Below are positions 1-5,515 of a DNA stretch of 7,572 nucleotides, piece by piece. Position 1 is the first letter of the stretch; every line of letters starts with the position of its first letter. The stretch comes from Cenarchaeum sp. GTDB taxonomy: Archaea; Thermoproteota; Nitrososphaeria; Nitrososphaerales; Nitrosopumilaceae. The notes below the pieces were generated by a model. The model had not been told where the DNA came from, made no database searches, and saw only the letters and a program-made list of their open reading frames with translations. Both the position numbers and the translations under genes were made by a program. The DNA lies in the NCBI GenBank assembly GCA_007570915.1, contig RKSK01000165.1, forward strand, positions 1 through 7,572, read 5' to 3'.

Positions 1-2
1 CG

Positions 3-1514
3 ACCGGCCAGACAGAGTCCGACACGCAGGTCATCAGCGTCCTTCCCGGCCCCATCACCAACCCGGGCTCGACCCCCGCGTGGAGCTTTGCGCACAAGCT
101 CGAGCACGTGGGCGGCCTCCTGCTCGCGTCAAACACGAGGCAGGACGGCAACGCCGGCGCGGTCCACGTCTTTGACGCCGACTCGGGCGAGCTGCAGCGG
201 ACGCTCAAGCACCCCTCGCCGGCGAGAAACCAGTACTTTGGCAACGCGATCGCCGCAATCGGCGAGACGGGCGGGGACACGCGCGTGGCGGTCAGCGCGC
301 GCGGCAACGACGGCCGCAGCGCCGCGGCCGGCGGCGGCTTCCACGGAAGCGTGACGATACTCGACGCGACGACCGGCGAGGTCGCGCGCACGATCTACAA
401 CCCCGCGCCGAGCCGGACCAGCGGCGGCGACCACTTTGGCTCGCACATCGCCTCGCTGGGCGACAAGCTCGTCGTGGCCTCGACGGCGCACAATGACGGC
501 GCGACATCGACTCCGAGGGCGGGCATGATATTCGCCTTTGACATCGCCACGGGCTCGCTCCTCTACACGATAGCAAACCCCGACCCGGACACGAACGACG
601 TCTTTGGGCGCAAGCTCCTCGCGTATGACGACGGCGAGCACGAGTACGTCTACGCCGCGACGAGGGACCACGAGGGGCGGGGCGGCGCCACCTATGTGTT
701 CAACGTGACCGGCGCGACGAGGGCCAGCGCGATCGCCCCGATGACGACGGCGGAGGGCCCCGGCTACGGCGAGTTTGGCCACCAGCGCATGAGGCTCGCC
801 GACGGCGGGGACTTTCTCGTGAGCGAGTCGCAGGCCGGCGCCATACAGCACATGCGCAAGGGCTCGGCGACCCCCGTCGGGGCGATCGCCGCGGACGGCT
901 GCTGCAGCGGGGACTTTGGCAGCAGGTTTGACCACGCCGGAGGCACCGTCTACGTGGGCAACCGCGGCGTCTCCGCGCCGGCCGGCGAGACGGCGCCGGC
1001 CACGGGCACCGTGGCCATCTTTGACCTGGCCACGAGGGCGCAGGTCTCGTCGATCACAAACATGGCCCCGACGCCGGAGGGCTACCGCGTCGCGCACTTT
1101 GGGTTTGCCATCGAGCACCTGGGCGACGGCAGGCTCGCCGTCTCCGAGTACCTCAACGGCGCCGGCGGGGCCACCGTGCGCATACAGATGCTCGACGAGG
1201 CCCACGCCGACCCCGTGGCCGTCGTGCCGCCGGCGGCCCCCGACGCGCCGGCCGCGCCGGCCCCCGCCATAGTCGACACGGCGCACCTCGCGGCGTCCAG
1301 CAGCGTCGTGATCACCTATGACACGGAGGTCATGGAGGCGGCCGTCGACATTGACGACTATTACATAGGCAACGACTACACCATAGTCAGCACGGACGTC
1401 GCCGGCACGGACGTCACGCTCAACTATATCGGCGGAACCGACTCGCTAGGCGCGCCCGGCCTCGCGCCGGCCATCTCCGTCGAGACGATAGGCCACGTCG
1501 GCGCCGCCCCCTAG
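3..1514 (+). CDS. Secreted FG-GAP/beta-propeller repeat protein (3' part, start outside window)
   Basis: The frame is open from the left edge and stops with TAG at 1512-1514, giving 503 visible residues; the true start lies upstream. Seven repeats are visible, each with a Phe-Gly-like turn (Phe at visible residues 29, 79, 145, 201, 258, 305 and 366, the first as Phe-Ala) followed by a hydrophobic strand such as KLVVAS or RLAVSE. Between them are strands of the type VFDADSGEL or LDATTGEV. This matches FG-GAP/integrin-alpha-like propellers, and seven blades would close one propeller. A Pro/Ala-rich linker (about 403-423) leads to a beta-rich C-terminal module of about 75 residues. No membrane segment is visible at the C-terminus. 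Such repeats are usually extracellular, so a surface or adhesion role is likely, but the ligand is unknown. Internal GTG at 108 is not a real start because coding continues before it. Family call sure; function not. Confidence 0.85.
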   Translation, partial: TGQTESDTQVISVLPGPITNPGSTPAWSFAHKLEHVGGLLLASNTRQDGNAGAVHVFDADSGELQRTLKHPSPARNQYFGNAIAAIGETGGDTRVAVSARGNDGRSAAAGGGFHGSVTILDATTGEVARTIYNPAPSRTSGGDHFGSHIASLGDKLVVASTAHNDGATSTPRAGMIFAFDIATGSLLYTIANPDPDTNDVFGRKLLAYDDGEHEYVYAATRDHEGRGGATYVFNVTGATRASAIAPMTTAEGPGYGEFGHQRMRLADGGDFLVSESQAGAIQHMRKGSATPVGAIAADGCCSGDFGSRFDHAGGTVYVGNRGVSAPAGETAPATGTVAIFDLATRAQVSSITNMAPTPEGYRVAHFGFAIEHLGDGRLAVSEYLNGAGGATVRIQMLDEAHADPVAVVPPAAPDAPAAPAPAIVDTAHLAASSSVVITYDTEVMEAAVDIDDYYIGNDYTIVSTDVAGTDVTLNYIGGTDSLGAPGLAPAISVETIGHVGAAP

Positions 1515-1532
1515 GGGCGCGCCCCGGGGGGC

Positions 1533-1561
1533 CCGCGCGCCCGGGGCAGGCCAACTGGCGG
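1533..1561. repeat. 29-bp direct repeat, copy 1
   Basis: This copy differs from the one at 1605-1633 at only two of 29 positions. The last 15 bases (CAGGCCAACTGGCGG) are identical and contain a short inverted repeat, GCCA-AC-TGGC. It lies in the 201-bp spacer between two convergent genes, where no RNA gene or ORF is convincing. Confidence 0.8.
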
Positions 1562-1604
1562 CCATGAGGCGGGGGGTTGAACGCAAGCCGTCAAGACTTG
1601 GGGG

Positions 1605-1633
1605 CCGCGCGCCCAGGTCAGGCCAACTGGCGG
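1605..1633. repeat. 29-bp direct repeat, copy 2
   Basis: This is the second copy, 72 bp downstream in the same orientation. The DNA between the copies is not itself repeated, so this is a spaced pair rather than a longer tandem array. It could be a duplicated protein-binding site, a piece of a dispersed element, or a replication-slippage product. Confidence 0.8.
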
Positions 1634-1702
1634 GGCCTGCGGGCGCGCGGCGGCCCCCCGGCCGGCCCGCCAGGGCAGGGCGGTGGCCGCTCCCGGGTGG
1701 CG

Positions 1703-1740
1703 CGCGCCGCCGCCCCTAGGGGGCGCGGGCCGGCGGCGCG
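1703..1740 (-). terminator. Stem-loop spanning the stop codon of the DUF373 gene
   Basis: Perfect 10-bp arms (1703-1712 and 1731-1740) enclose an inner CCCC-TA-GGGG palindrome that contains the TAG stop (1718-1716). The RNA could form a very stable GC hairpin at the 3' end of the DUF373 transcript. No U-tract follows on the minus strand, so classic archaeal U-rich termination is not evident. A role in termination, 3'-end protection or DNA-level binding is inferred. Confidence 0.4.
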
Positions 1741-2855
1741 TCGTCTCGCTGCCTCTTGTAGCGGCGAAAGAGGATTAGCGCCGCGGCTAGCGTGACGCCG
1801 AGGCCCGCGAGCAGCGGCGGCACGAGCGTGAACTCGCTGTCGCCGTTGGCCAGGATTGACGTGAACTGGTTTAGCGTGGGGTAGAGCGCCGCGAGGGCGA
1901 TGAGGCGCAAAATGTCGCCGATCTCGCGGCGCGCGCCGGCAAAGAGGTGGCTGAGCATCATGCCGCCCAGCATGACGCCTATGCCTATCCAGAGGATCGG
2001 CAGCGCGCCGGCCATGAACTGCCCGACCGTCTCGCGATCTAGGCCGAGGGCCGAGATGTCCGCGCCGTCAACGCCGGCGACCGTCGAGACGCCGGCGGGG
2101 ACGGAGGCGATTATGAGCACGATGCCCGTGACCATCGTGAAGAGGCGCACGAGCGCCTCGGGCTCGGGCTTTGTCCAGTTGATCCACGCCTTGTCTATGT
2201 CAAACGCGCGCGTGATGAGCGCGCCGGCGAGTATTATCACGAGGACCGAGGCTATCTGCGTCGCGTACCCGAGGACCGTGGCGATCCCGCCTATGAGCAG
2301 CAGGATGCCCGGCACGCCAAGAAAGAACTTGGAGTAGCGCGCGTCGTACATGACCATCTTGAGGTACCTGCCAAAGACGGCGTACGAGTGCTCGATCGTG
2401 TGGCTCACCCTCATCACGACGCGCTGGACGGAGACGACGGGGACGACGTTCTGTATGACGGGTATCACCGCCTCGTCGTCCTCGCCGTCAGAGACGATGA
2501 CGGCGCCCGTGGCCGAGAAGCCCCCCATGACCGCGCGGACCTCGGCGGCGATCTTTTCGTCGGCCTGCACGCCCCTGCGGCCCACTCCCGCCACTATGGC
2601 GACCTCGGCGGCATGGCCGCGGCTGACGAGGTCCTCGTACGACTTGACGGCCGAGAATATCGCGTTAGAGTCGGCGTCCTCGGGATCCTCGAGGGCCAGG
2701 CGCTGCGCCGCCTCGAGGCACGCGTCGCGGCCCACGACCGGCGTCTCTATGCCCGCCTTGTCGCCTATGTCGTTGTCGCGGTCCACGCACAGGACGAGCG
2801 TGCGGGCCGGCGCGGCGCCGCCGGCCTTGCGCGCCCCCCTGGTCTCCTGCGCCAT
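1716..2855 (-). CDS. DUF373 family polytopic membrane protein
   Basis: The protein has 379 residues. Its soluble N-terminal domain carries the CVDRDNDIG signature (residues 23-31), a second acidic motif VSDGEDDE (121-128) and a conserved stretch near 145-166 (RVVMRVSHTIEHSYAVFGRY). About six hydrophobic helices follow (roughly 177-197, 200-216, 238-258, 281-303, 314-332 and 343-364), then a basic cytoplasmic-looking tail. This is the layout of the archaeal DUF373 family, whose biochemical role is not established. The frame stays open to 3092, but the extra N-terminus is Arg/Ser/Pro-rich shadow sequence. ATG at 2855 is chosen because the family domain begins soon after it and a TATA-like box sits about 30 bp upstream. 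The gene has its own promoter although it follows the 162-residue envelope gene by 67 bp. It ends in Pro-TAG within a palindrome. Confidence 0.93.
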   Translation of the reverse strand: MAQETRGARKAGGAAPARTLVLCVDRDNDIGDKAGIETPVVGRDACLEAAQRLALEDPEDADSNAIFSAVKSYEDLVSRGHAAEVAIVAGVGRRGVQADEKIAAEVRAVMGGFSATGAVIVSDGEDDEAVIPVIQNVVPVVSVQRVVMRVSHTIEHSYAVFGRYLKMVMYDARYSKFFLGVPGILLLIGGIATVLGYATQIASVLVIILAGALITRAFDIDKAWINWTKPEPEALVRLFTMVTGIVLIIASVPAGVSTVAGVDGADISALGLDRETVGQFMAGALPILWIGIGVMLGGMMLSHLFAGARREIGDILRLIALAALYPTLNQFTSILANGDSEFTLVPPLLAGLGVTLAAALILFRRYKRQRDDAPPARAP

Positions 2856-2879
2856 TGCCCGGGGGCTCGCGGCCCGCCC

Positions 2880-2889
2880 TTTTAAGAAT
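2880..2889 (-). promoter_or_regulatory. TATA box of the DUF373 gene
   Basis: The minus strand reads TTCTTAAAAG in otherwise very GC-rich DNA. Its centre is about 30 bp before the ATG at 2855, implying a transcript that begins at or just before the start codon. Confidence 0.6.
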
Positions 2890-2903
2890 TTGCGCCCCGC
2901 GCC

Positions 2904-2918
2904 GGGGGCCGCGCCCCC
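2904..2918 (-). terminator. GC hairpin after the 162-residue envelope gene
   Basis: Arms GGGGGC (2904-2909) and GCCCCC (2913-2918) flank a 3-nt loop, starting 4 bp past the TAG stop of the upstream minus-strand gene and before the next promoter. The hairpin is seen in the sequence; its terminator role is inferred, and no U-tract directly follows. Confidence 0.35.
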
Positions 2919-2922
2919 GCGC

Positions 2923-3411
2923 CTAGGGGCGCGCCGCAAGCGACTCGGCGGCCCTCTCGCCGGAGGCGCGCAGCGCGCCCTCGAGGCGGCCCGTCTCGGG
3001 CTGCCCGCCGTCGCGCTCGGCCGCGCGCGCGACTGCGATCGACTCGGACATGTACGCGCCGAGCTCGCGCAGCGACTCGGCGGCGGCCGCATAGCTTGCG
3101 CGCCACTCCGGCGGCGCCTGCGTCCGCAGGAGGCCGGCCAGCTCGGACTTTGCGATCACGGCCGACTCGCGGGCGAGCTCGGCGTGCTCGTCGGCGCTGA
3201 CGGCGCCGGCCATGACGCCCTCGAGGAGGCCCGAGACGCCGGCGGCCAGGGCCGCGCGGCGGTCCTCGACGCCGTCGAGGTTGGCGGCGTGGTCAGAGAC
3301 GACGATCGTCCCCCCCGGCGCCCCCTGCGGGACGAGCCAGATCGCAAAGGAGGCCGCCGTCACCGCCGCGAGGAGCGCGGCGGTCAGGGCGGCCCCCCTC
3401 CTGGTGGCCAT
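2923..3411 (-). CDS. N-terminally anchored helical envelope protein (hypothetical)
   Basis: The product has 162 residues. Its N-terminus has a short basic stretch (MATRRG) and one hydrophobic segment at about residues 7-28 ending in WLVP, which fits a signal anchor or signal peptide. The remaining 130 or so residues are predicted outside the membrane, rich in Ala, Glu and Arg, and mostly helical, with VVSDHAANLDGV near 37-48 and PPEWRASY near 100-107. There are no cysteines and no catalytic motif. I know similar single-span proteins of this size from Nitrosopumilales but no function. The frame reaches back to 3471, but ATG at 3411 is chosen because a clear TATA box lies about 29 bp upstream and the segment before it has no signal-like character. 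It ends Ala-Arg-Pro-TAG in a palindrome. Confidence 0.8.
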   Translation of the reverse strand: MATRRGAALTAALLAAVTAASFAIWLVPQGAPGGTIVVSDHAANLDGVEDRRAALAAGVSGLLEGVMAGAVSADEHAELARESAVIAKSELAGLLRTQAPPEWRASYAAAAESLRELGAYMSESIAVARAAERDGGQPETGRLEGALRASGERAAESLAARP

Positions 3412-3437
3412 GCGGGCGGCCCGCTGCGGCCGCCGGC

Positions 3438-3443
3438 TTATAA
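3438..3443 (-). promoter_or_regulatory. TATA box of the 162-residue envelope gene
   Basis: The minus strand reads GTTATAAGCC across this site, centred about 29 bp before ATG 3411. It supports that start over the longer frame from 3471, whose start codon lies upstream of the box. Confidence 0.65.
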
Positions 3444-3491
3444 CTGCCTGCCCCGCGCGCGCCCCCGCCACGATCGCGCCTCTAGCGCATG

Positions 3492-3507
3492 GTTAAATAA
3501 TATTAAC
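3492..3507. repeat. AT-rich inverted repeat in a divergent promoter region
   Basis: GTTAA (3492-3496) and TTAAC (3503-3507) flank ATAATA, making a 16-bp all-AT island apart from its end bases, in DNA that is otherwise about two-thirds GC. It lies between the divergent TATA boxes at 3438 and 3517, just upstream of the latter. An operator or an alternative promoter element is possible. Confidence 0.45.
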
Positions 3508-3552
3508 ATGGCCTTTCTAAATATCACCGCGCGCACGCTTGGCGCAGAATGA
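3508..3552 (+). other. Possible 14-codon upstream ORF overlapping the DUF5679 start
   Basis: ATG at 3508 opens a 14-codon frame (MAFLNITARTLGAE) whose TGA overlaps the DUF5679 ATG in an ATGA arrangement. A TATA-like box inside this frame predicts transcription starting near 3547, which would exclude the frame from the main mRNA. It could be expressed only from an upstream start site, so it is more likely coincidental. Confidence 0.15.
3517..3524 (+). promoter_or_regulatory. TATA box of the DUF5679 gene
   Basis: CTAAATAT is centred about 28 bp before ATG 3549, predicting a leaderless transcript. Confidence 0.6.
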
Positions 3553-3692
3553 CAGAGGCGTACTGCGTCAAGTGCAGGACAAAGCGGGAGATGAAGAACC
3601 CCAAGGAGACCAAGCTAAAGAACGGCAGGCCGGCGGTAAAGGGCACCTGCCCGACGTGCGGGACCAACATGTTCCGCATAGGCAAGCCCTAG
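3549..3692 (+). CDS. DUF5679 zinc-ribbon-like miniprotein
   Basis: This 47-residue protein has two knuckles, YCVKC (Cys 6 and 9) and TCPTC (Cys 34 and 37). They are separated by a basic linker with KREMKNPKE and LKNGRPAVKGTC, the hallmarks of the DUF5679 family of archaea and some bacteria. Four cysteines most likely bind one zinc ion. The basic character suggests nucleic-acid or ribosome contact, but the function is not known. It is full length for a single-domain member. The start is fixed by a TATA-like box about 28 bp upstream and by the family N-terminus. It ends Gly-Lys-Pro-TAG within a CCCTAGGG palindrome. Translation factor aIF2-beta follows 52 bp later under its own promoter, a suggestive but not conclusive neighbourhood. 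Confidence 0.9.
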   Translation: MTEAYCVKCRTKREMKNPKETKLKNGRPAVKGTCPTCGTNMFRIGKP

Positions 3693-3713
3693 GGTCGGCG
3701 GCGGGCACAATCC

Positions 3714-3721
3714 AATTATAG
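3714..3721 (+). promoter_or_regulatory. TATA box of the aIF2-beta/DUF424 operon
   Basis: AATTATAG is centred about 28 bp before ATG 3745. The spacer before it (3693-3713) is the only room for termination of the DUF5679 transcript, and no T-tract is seen there. Confidence 0.65.
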
Positions 3722-3744
3722 GGTGCCCCGCGCGCGCCGCGCCG

Positions 3745-4167
3745 ATGGCCGGGGACGACTATGCCGCGCTGCTCGGGCGCATCCGCGACGGGCTCTCCGA
3801 CGAGGCGCGCCAGGAGGCCGCGCGCCTCGAGCTGCCCCCCGTGGACGTCATGTGGGAGGGCCAAAAGACCTTCCTGCGCAACTTTGCCGAGTTCCCCAAG
3901 GTCCTCAGGCGCGAGCCAGAAAAGATACTCCAGTACCTGGCAAAAGAGTTCGCCGTCCCCGCCGAGAGGATAGGCGAGAAGGCCATGTTCATAGGCAAGC
4001 GCGACCCCGACGACTTTACGCGCCTCTTTAAGATATACCTCCAGGACTATGTCCTCTGCCCCACGTGCGAGAGCCCGGACACGAGGGTCACAAAGGAGAA
4101 CAGGATCGCCTTTCTCGTCTGCGAGGCGTGCGGGGCAAAGTCGACGCTAAAGGGCAAGTACGCATGA
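3745..4167 (+). CDS. eif2b: Translation initiation factor aIF2 subunit beta
   Basis: The 140-residue product is the beta subunit of archaeal IF2, the heterotrimer that brings initiator Met-tRNA to the small ribosomal subunit. An N-terminal helix (about 5-28, normally the contact with aIF2-gamma) precedes the central alpha-beta domain, with TFLRNFAEF (42-50), LRREPEKILQYLAKEF (54-69) and the IGKRDPDDF/YLQDYVLCPTC region (83-108). The C-terminal zinc ribbon has Cys 105, 108, 126 and 129 (CPTC and CEAC), all intact. The length is normal for archaeal members. ATG 3745 has a TATA-like box about 28 bp upstream, so the mRNA is probably leaderless. The stop overlaps the start of DUF424 (ATGA), showing translational coupling. 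The pairing with DUF424 recurs in archaeal genomes. Confidence 0.97.
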   Translation: MAGDDYAALLGRIRDGLSDEARQEAARLELPPVDVMWEGQKTFLRNFAEFPKVLRREPEKILQYLAKEFAVPAERIGEKAMFIGKRDPDDFTRLFKIYLQDYVLCPTCESPDTRVTKENRIAFLVCEACGAKSTLKGKYA

Positions 4168-4460
4168 GCTCCTTTTCCGTTCGGACAGGCGGCCAGGCGG
4201 GCAGCGCGCTGCTCAACATATGCGACGACGACCTGCTGGGCAGGAGGATCACCGACGGCAAGAGGACCATGGAGATCGGCGGGTACTATCGCGAGAGGCT
4301 GGTGGGCCGCGAGGAGGCCGCGAGGCTCCTCTCCGAGTCGCAGATAATCAACATGGTCGGCGAGCGGACCGTCAGCCTCGCCCTCGAGCTCGAGGTCGGC
4401 GTGGAGGACGGCGTGAGGAGGATAGGCGGCGTGCCGTTCCTGCTCGTCTTCAAGATGTGA
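4164..4460 (+). CDS. DUF424 family protein
   Basis: This 98-residue protein starts inside the aIF2-beta stop codon (ATGA overlap), so the two are co-transcribed and probably translationally coupled. NICDDDLLGRRI (18-29), GGYYRERLVGREEAARLL (39-56), NMVGERTVSLA (63-73) and the C-terminal RIGGVPFLLVFKM fit DUF424 (COG2412-type), a small archaeal protein repeatedly found beside translation factors and suspected to bind RNA. No enzyme motif is visible. An upstream in-frame ATG at 4065 would lie deep in aIF2-beta and is rejected because the extra residues are shadow sequence. No strong Shine-Dalgarno motif precedes the start; re-initiation after aIF2-beta is the likely mode. The 3' end converges on tRNA-Arg 30 bp away. 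Confidence 0.9.
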   Translation: MSSFSVRTGGQAGSALLNICDDDLLGRRITDGKRTMEIGGYYRERLVGREEAARLLSESQIINMVGERTVSLALELEVGVEDGVRRIGGVPFLLVFKM

Positions 4461-4490
4461 CGGGGCGCGCCGCGCGTGGTGCAGGCATCA

Positions 4491-4565
4491 TGGGCCCAGG
4501 GGGCCTCGATCCCCCGACCATTGGATTAGAAGTCCAACACTCTGTCCATGCTGAGCTATGGGCCC
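4491..4565 (-). tRNA. trnR: tRNA-Arg (anticodon UCU)
   Basis: A complete 75-nt cloverleaf reads on the minus strand. The acceptor stem is GGGCCCA/TGGGCCC, followed by U8 and A9. The D-stem is GCTC/GAGT with one G-U closing pair, and its loop keeps A14, G15, G18, G19 and A21. The anticodon stem is TTGGA/TCCAA with loop CTTCTAA, giving anticodon TCT, which reads AGA (Arg). The variable loop is TGGTC, with C48 available for the G15-C48 pair, and the T-stem is GGGGG/CCCCC. The discriminator is A73, and CCA is not encoded, so it must be added. No intron is present. The T-loop is ATCGAGG, with A where U54 is normally found. The gene lies 26 bp past the glycosylase stop and could be read through from that operon or from its own TATA-like box at 4591-4596. 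Confidence 0.95.
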
Positions 4566-4590
4566 GCCGCGCGCGCCGCGCGCGTCTCGC

Positions 4591-4596
4591 TTTAAG
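4591..4596 (-). promoter_or_regulatory. Probable TATA box of tRNA-Arg, overlapping the glycosylase stop codon
   Basis: The minus strand reads CTTAAA, centred about 28 bp before the tRNA 5' end, the same spacing as the other promoters here. The TAA stop of the upstream glycosylase (4594-4592) lies inside it, so one site may serve both purposes. Confidence 0.45.
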
Positions 4597-5515
4597 GGTT
4601 TACGGCCCACGCGCCGCGCGCGTCGTCCCTGCCGGCCTTGAAGAGAAACTGCTGCGCGTACCCCGCGTGCGGGCCGTACCTCCCGACCACCTCGCCGTGG
4701 ACCTCGGCGTACCTGCGCGGCGTGAGGCCGGCCATCCTGCGCGCAAGCGCCGCGCCGCCGGACGCGGCGAGTATGCGCGCCATCCAGCGGTCAAGCGGAA
4801 ACGCGTCAAGCCTCTCGAGCGAGAACAGCATGACGCAGTCGGCGACCTTGCAGCCCACGCCGGGCACGCCGAGGAGGCCCCCCATCGCCGCGGCCCACGG
4901 CGCGCCGGACAGCGCGCGCAGGTCCAGCCTGCCCGAGTCGACCATCGCCGCGGCCCGCCTCACGTACGGCGCGCGGTACCCCAGGCCGCAGGCGGCAAGG
5001 CCCGCGGGGCCGGCGCGCGCGAGCCTGCGCGGGGACGGAAAGAGGCGCGCCTCCCAGCCGGCGCCGCCGGCGCGCTCGCCGTACCTCCCGCAGAGGCGGC
5101 GCAGCGTCCCCCTGATCCGCGGTATGTTCGAGTTCGCCGAGGCGATAAACGTGATGAGGCACTGGAACGCGTCCTGCCTCATCAGGCGCATGCCGCGCAG
5201 GCGGGCCACGGCCGAGGCGACTGCGGCGTCGCGCGATATGTCGCGCAGTATGGCGCCAATGTCGTCGCCCTGCCTGAATATGTCCGGCGCGCGGCCGGCG
5301 TGCGAGCTCACGCGCGGGGGGGCACGCGAGGCGTCCACGGTGATCGCGTGGGCCCCGTCAATGCCGCGCCAAATGTCCCCGTCGCGCTCCCAGAGGAAGA
5401 CCTGGCCGCTGTTTATGCTCGACTCTACGTCGATGCGCGCGCTAGACCTCGATCGTCTCGTTGGCGACTGCGGCGTGCGCGTCGAGGCCAAACTTTTCGT
5501 GGATCTCGCGCGCAA
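4592..5515 (-). CDS. 8-oxoguanine DNA glycosylase, OGG1-type HhH-GPD
   Basis: This bifunctional base-excision repair enzyme removes 8-oxoguanine and nicks the strand. In the 307-residue longest form, the OGG1 lesion-recognition motif NSGQVF lies at 35-40, the helical-core motif DAFQCLITFIASANSNIPRI at 115-134, and the helix-hairpin-helix LLGVPGVGCKVADC at 214-227. The hairpin contains catalytic Lys223 (human Lys249), with catalytic Asp242 in FPLDRW (human Asp268). The first 27 residues are Ser/Arg/Thr-rich, overlap the RNase gene by 74 nt and look like shadow sequence; family homology begins at IDVESSINSGQ (from residue 28, position 5434), just after the RNase stop. The only standard alternative in that stretch is TTG at 5491, so the true start is uncertain. 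It has no promoter of its own and is co-transcribed with the RNase gene. It ends in Pro-TAA. Confidence 0.9.
   Translation of the reverse strand: MRARSTKSLASTRTPQSPTRRSRSSARIDVESSINSGQVFLWERDGDIWRGIDGAHAITVDASRAPPRVSSHAGRAPDIFRQGDDIGAILRDISRDAAVASAVARLRGMRLMRQDAFQCLITFIASANSNIPRIRGTLRRLCGRYGERAGGAGWEARLFPSPRRLARAGPAGLAACGLGYRAPYVRRAAAMVDSGRLDLRALSGAPWAAAMGGLLGVPGVGCKVADCVMLFSLERLDAFPLDRWMARILAASGGAALARRMAGLTPRRYAEVHGEVVGRYGPHAGYAQQFLFKAGRDDARGAWAVNP

Noticed and set aside
129..1286. A 385-codon open frame antisense to the propeller gene
   Set aside because: It is Arg/Gly/Ala/Val-rich with no domain and mirrors the GC3-biased codons of the real gene. The repeat structure on the plus strand is unmistakable.
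1562..1604. Small RNA (C/D box) between the repeat copies
   Set aside because: No convincing C box (RUGAUGA) or D box (CUGA) pair is present and no TATA box precedes it.
1547..1633. CRISPR array
   Set aside because: Only two imperfect repeat copies, one 43-bp interval, no cas genes and no further periodic copies.
1577..1795. A 72-codon plus-strand frame in the convergent spacer
   Set aside because: It spans the repeat pair and enters the 3' end of DUF373 antisense. Its composition is low-complexity Arg/Gly/Ala/Pro and no promoter precedes it.
2350..3552. A 400-codon plus-strand frame across both envelope genes
   Set aside because: It is antisense to DUF373 and the 162-residue gene. Only its last 14 codons, past the divergent promoters, were kept as a weak candidate.
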